From Flavobacteriaceae bacterium CG_4_10_14_3_um_filter_33_47 (lineage in GTDB: Bacteria; Bacteroidota; Bacteroidia; Flavobacteriales; Flavobacteriaceae): DNA of 36,595 bases. The position numbers and the translations under genes are program-made. The DNA lies in the NCBI GenBank assembly GCA_002784145.1, contig PFKE01000153.1, positions 1-36,595 on the forward strand, written 5' to 3'. Below are positions 32,755 through 36,595 of this stretch, piece after piece (within the stretch, counting starts at the first letter, position 1; each line of letters begins with the position of its first letter). The notes beneath the pieces are model-generated. The model saw only the letters and a program-made list of their open reading frames with translations. It searched no databases and was not told the origin of the DNA.

Positions 32755-33540
32755 ATGAATAAAATATTCTTTACAACATTAATCTTGTGTTCAATTTTGA
32801 TGGTTTCCTGTAAAAAACAAGAAACAAAAGAAATCTTAACAAAAACTGAAACCCATAAACATTGGAGTTACGAATGGGAAACTTCTCCTGATCATTGGTT
32901 AGAAATTGAAAAAAACTCAGATTGTGGTGGAACAAGACAGTCTCCTATAAACATTATTGACATAAACACCATTTCTGTTGATTCTGCGAGTACCTTAAAA
33001 ATTCATTACTCATCAAAAACCGTCTTAAATAAAGTAGAAAACAATGGTCACTCAGTTCAGTTTGATTTTAACTTAGGAGATTCAATATCTCATTTAAACA
33101 AGATTTATCATTTAAAACAAATACATTTCCATGAACCTTCAGAGCATACTATTAATGGTGTTAAATATCCCATTGAGATTCATTTAGTTCATCAAAGCGA
33201 TGATAAAAAAGTGACTGTTATGGGTATATTATGTGTAGAAGGACAAGAAAGTCAGCTCTTTGAATTCTTTGAAGGTTATTTACCAATTAAACAAGGAGAA
33301 CATAAAGACATTAATAAAATTATAAATCTAGCTGATTTATTTCCTGTTGATAAATCTTTTTATTCATACAACGGTTCTTTAACCACGCCACCTTGTACTG
33401 AAAACGTAAATTGGATAGTTTACAAACAACCTATCATCATTTCGTTAGAAGAAGTTTTAAAACTTAAAAGCAATATGCCCATAAATAACTATAGAAATGA
33501 ACAAGCAATAAACGGTAGGAAAATATATTACAATTATTAA
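32755..33540 (+). CDS. Alpha-carbonic anhydrase lipoprotein
   Basis: A 261-residue alpha-class enzyme that interconverts CO2 and bicarbonate. Lipobox LMVSC places the lipidated Cys at 19. Zinc ligands are H124 and H126 (KQIHFHEPSEH) and H143 (IEIHLVH); the gate residues are E130 and T212 region in SLTTPPC. C57 and C214 are placed for the normal disulfide. N-terminal HWSYEW and RQSPINI complete the family profile. It acts on the outer side of the membrane. It ends five bases from the stop of the convergent NYN gene, with no terminator hairpin seen. Confidence 0.96.
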   Translation: MNKIFFTTLILCSILMVSCKKQETKEILTKTETHKHWSYEWETSPDHWLEIEKNSDCGGTRQSPINIIDINTISVDSASTLKIHYSSKTVLNKVENNGHSVQFDFNLGDSISHLNKIYHLKQIHFHEPSEHTINGVKYPIEIHLVHQSDDKKVTVMGILCVEGQESQLFEFFEGYLPIKQGEHKDINKIINLADLFPVDKSFYSYNGSLTTPPCTENVNWIVYKQPIIISLEEVLKLKSNMPINNYRNEQAINGRKIYYNY

Positions 33541-33545
33541 AACCT

Positions 33546-34274
33546 TTATTTATTTTTTACATAAATCAATTTAAACCTACCATTGCTTTGGTCTCTTTGT
33601 TCCATTTCAAAAGCATCTAAAGATTTAAATAGTGGCGTTAGTTTTTCAAAACCAAAGTTTCTGGCGTCAAAATTTGGTTGCTTTTTAAGTATTAAAGAGC
33701 CTACATCACCCAAAAAAGCCCAGCCATCTTCATCTGCAGCATCTGATACTGAATTTTGAAGCATTCTAATCACTTTTGGTGTAATGTTATAAAGATTTGC
33801 CTTTTTGGTTTTTCCATCACTATCTGGCTTTTCGGTATTAGGATTTAAAATCTCGAGATAGATAAATTTATCACAAGCCACAATAAATGGATCCGGAGTT
33901 TTCTTTTCTCCTATTCCAAAAACTTGCAATCCTGCTTCTCTTAAACGCGTTGCCAACTTAGTAAAATCACTATCCGATGATGCTAAACAAAATGCATCTA
34001 CTTTATTAGAGTATAAAATATCCATGGCGTCTATAATCATCGCCGAATCGGTTGCATTTTTACCTGTTGTATAACTGTATTGTTGCACCGGACTTATGGC
34101 ATTTTCAAGCAAAACATTTTTCCATTTTGCTAAATGAGGTTTTGTCCAATCTCCATAAATTCTTTTTATGGTTGGTGTGCCGTACTTAGCTATTTCTTCC
34201 ATCATTTCCTTGATGTATTTTGAAGGTATATTATCTCCATCAATTAAAACGGCTATTTTAAAATCTTTTATCAT
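33546..34274 (-). CDS. NYN-domain nuclease with C-terminal LOTUS/OST-HTH domain
   Basis: A 242-residue LabA-like protein. The N-terminal PIN-like NYN domain (about 5-140) has the acidic residues of a metal-dependent RNase: D12 and D14 in AVLIDGDNIP, D76 in GKNATDSAMI and D101/D103 in ASSDSDFTKLA. The C-terminal part (about 160-240), with MLQNSVSDAADEDGWAFLGD, VGSLILKKQPNFD and GFEKLTPLFKSLDAF, matches an OST-HTH/LOTUS domain, which binds RNA. Such proteins are thought to process or degrade RNA; target unknown. It lies 174 bases downstream of the MscS gene. Confidence 0.9.
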   Translation of the reverse strand: MIKDFKIAVLIDGDNIPSKYIKEMMEEIAKYGTPTIKRIYGDWTKPHLAKWKNVLLENAISPVQQYSYTTGKNATDSAMIIDAMDILYSNKVDAFCLASSDSDFTKLATRLREAGLQVFGIGEKKTPDPFIVACDKFIYLEILNPNTEKPDSDGKTKKANLYNITPKVIRMLQNSVSDAADEDGWAFLGDVGSLILKKQPNFDARNFGFEKLTPLFKSLDAFEMEQRDQSNGRFKLIYVKNK

Positions 34275-34448
34275 AGATGTTAAAGGTACAGAAAAAACAG
34301 TGATTCTTTCAATTAATTTATATGATTTATAAGATAGTTACATCAATAGAAAATAGTACTTCCATGGCTTATTAACAACATCCAATAAACTTATAATTAT
34401 TCTATAAGACCTTAAATTTTTAAGAATTAATAGAAAACTACTGAAGAT

Positions 34449-35294
34449 TTATGCCTTATTAATGTCATTTGGTTTAACATGAATATCCATTTGAGGAAAC
34501 GGAATTAAAATGTTGTTTTCATTAAATTTTCTATGGATGATGATTCTAATATCGCTTTTTACTTTTTCAATTCTAAAAATATTTTTACTAAAGAAAAACA
34601 GTTGAAAATCTAAAGACGAATTCCCGAAATTTATTAACCTAGCATCAATTAATTCTCGATTCGAAATTTGTGGATGTTCTATGGCGCTTTCCTCTAATAT
34701 TTTAATCACCAAATCTACATCACTTCCATAAGCAACTCCCACATCAATTTTAAAGCGTGTTTTTTTTGTTTGATGACTCCAGTTTATAACCTTACTAGTT
34801 GCGATTAAAGAATTAGGGATGATAATGGATATATCATCTCTGTTACTTCCTTTTGAAGTTCTTATCCCAATGTCATGAATCTTAACAATATCACCATCGA
34901 TTTCTAAAACATCTCCAATTTTAATAGAACGTTCGGAAAGCAATATAACACCCGAAATAATATCATTAAAGGTTTGTTGCAACCCTAGCCCTATTCCTAC
35001 AAGTAAGGCTGCAGAACCGGCTAAAAGCAAGGTTATTTTTACGCCTAATGATTCTAATAAAAACACAAAAGCAATAATCCAAACCAAATATTTTATTATT
35101 TGAAATAAGGCGAATGTATTGCCTTCATCAACCTTTCCTTCTTGAAACCTTTTATATATTCCCTTTTTAACAAGCCATAAAAACACATGGGTTAACAGAA
35201 GAATGAACAAGACAATAATAACTTTCTTAACCTTTATGTTAAAATCACCATAGCTAAAGATTACAAAATCCAAAATACTTTTTATAGTTTCCAA
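34449..35294 (-). CDS. MscS-family mechanosensitive channel (TTG start)
   Basis: A small-conductance mechanosensitive channel of about 281 residues. Three membrane helices: about 22-43, 66-83 and the pore-lining TM3 at about 88-120, with GSAALLVGIGLGLQQTFNDI (Gly/Ala-packed helix) and ISGVILLSERSIKIGDVLEI, the start of the cytosolic beta domain. The C-terminal domain ends at FPQMDIHVKPND. It opens under membrane tension in osmotic downshock. No ATG fits the N-terminus; TTG at 35294-35292 is the best start, though the frame stays open upstream into the end of the plsC-like gene. Located 25 bases after that gene. Confidence 0.92.
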   Translation of the reverse strand: METIKSILDFVIFSYGDFNIKVKKVIIVLFILLLTHVFLWLVKKGIYKRFQEGKVDEGNTFALFQIIKYLVWIIAFVFLLESLGVKITLLLAGSAALLVGIGLGLQQTFNDIISGVILLSERSIKIGDVLEIDGDIVKIHDIGIRTSKGSNRDDISIIIPNSLIATSKVINWSHQTKKTRFKIDVGVAYGSDVDLVIKILEESAIEHPQISNRELIDARLINFGNSSLDFQLFFFSKNIFRIEKVKSDIRIIIHRKFNENNILIPFPQMDIHVKPNDINKA

Positions 35295-35319
35295 AATAGT
35301 TTTATGGGTGTTTATTGCA

Positions 35320-35868
35320 TCAAGAGTAGTCAGGAATTTTACCCTTTACGCCTTTGTAAAAATTATGCATAAATTCAAAATCTTTTTTAATATCGTCTGT
35401 AGGATAAAATGGCTTTGAAATGTTGTTTTGTTTATTTTCAAAATCTAATGTAAACATGATGATGGGCACCTTGGCTGTTTTGGCAATATAATAAAAACCT
35501 GTTCTCCATGTATCTACTTTTTTTCTGGTGCCTTCTGGAGACATTGCCATTCTAAATTCGCGCTTTTCTTTAAAAAGATTTGCTATAGCCTGAACTTTAT
35601 TTTCATTCGTATGTCTATCAATTGGCGCACCGCCTAAAGCCCTAAAGAGCCAACCTACAGGAAAAACAAACAATTCTTTTTTTCCAACAAAGTTTGTTTT
35701 AACATCTAAAACAGATCTTAATAAAACCCCTATATAGAAATCGTGCCAACTAGTATGAGGGGCTGCAATAATAACGGCTTTTTTAATATCGCCTTTTGAA
35801 AAGTCTTTGTTTCCAACAACCGTCCAGCCTAAAACTTTAAAATAAATAAATTTAGCGAGCCATTGCAT
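35320..35868 (-). CDS. PlsC-like 1-acyl-glycerol-3-phosphate acyltransferase
   Basis: A 182-residue acyltransferase of the LPLAT family. The catalytic HX4D is H38-T-S-W-H-D43 in AAPHTSWHDFYIG; the second motif is VGKKELF (61-67), the third is GGAPIDR (79-85), and PEGTR at 111-115 binds the phosphate. It is at the short end of the family and lacks an obvious membrane helix, so it may attach peripherally. Substrate could be lysophosphatidate or another lipid. The start follows the KdnB-like stop by one base, and MscS follows 25 bases later. Confidence 0.9.
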   Translation of the reverse strand: MQWLAKFIYFKVLGWTVVGNKDFSKGDIKKAVIIAAPHTSWHDFYIGVLLRSVLDVKTNFVGKKELFVFPVGWLFRALGGAPIDRHTNENKVQAIANLFKEKREFRMAMSPEGTRKKVDTWRTGFYYIAKTAKVPIIMFTLDFENKQNNISKPFYPTDDIKKDFEFMHNFYKGVKGKIPDYS

Positions 35869-35869
35869 A

Positions 35870-36595
<726 letters not shown>

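Overview
The window looks like chromosomal DNA from a member of the Flavobacteriaceae (Bacteroidota). It is AT-rich. Several promoters fit the flavobacterial pattern TTG-N17-23-TANNTTTG, and ribosome-binding sites are A-rich rather than Shine-Dalgarno-like. The gene repertoire also fits: a fused E1 alpha/beta 2-oxoacid dehydrogenase, a fused aspartokinase/homoserine dehydrogenase, a KdnB-like oxidase and many lipoproteins. I see no transposase, phage gene, CRISPR array, rRNA or tRNA. Genus is inference and not resolved.

Layout. 1-1854 (-): agmatine-to-putrescine pair aguB-aguA, with aguA cut by the window edge. 1927-3477 (-): an unusual zinc-ribbon SDR protein. 3539-5706 (-): cold-shock protein, PPK2 kinase and EamA permease in one transcription unit. 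5902-7452 (-): stand-alone SF2 helicase. 7674-8342 (-): secreted protein of unknown function. 8343-9112: a region with two tandem homologous 28-residue peptide genes, a third small ORF, an ECF-sigma-like promoter, paired dyads and a terminator. 9113-12233 (-): 3D-domain lipoprotein, Hsp20, fused 2-oxoacid dehydrogenase E1. 12366-16317 (+): a tight five-gene unit (2OG-Fe(II) dioxygenase, eIF1-like factor, DUF1835 protein, nucleoside phosphorylase, leaderless Ca3427-like binding protein). 16414-17463 (+): thioredoxin-fold lipoprotein. 17504-19054 (-): NAD(P)HX repair enzyme. 19233-25103 (+): threonine operon with a leader peptide, thrABC, then an acetyltransferase and a small membrane protein. 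25205-26689 (-): M24 aminopeptidase interrupted by an in-frame TAA. 26832-30900 (+): gcvT, glsA, an SDR-like reductase, pterin dehydratase and yebC. 31055-33540 (+): secreted M1 metallopeptidase and alpha-carbonic anhydrase lipoprotein. 33546-36595 (-): NYN/LOTUS protein, MscS channel, PlsC-like acyltransferase and a partial KdnB-like oxidase.

Most genes are ordinary core metabolism and stress functions. The parts most worth a second look are the micropeptide locus (8452-9006), the threonine attenuator-like leader (19233-19480), the cryptic five-gene unit with a cytosolic binding protein, the SDR protein lacking the catalytic tyrosine, the interrupted aminopeptidase, and several non-coding repeats in the gaps of the thr unit and downstream of it.
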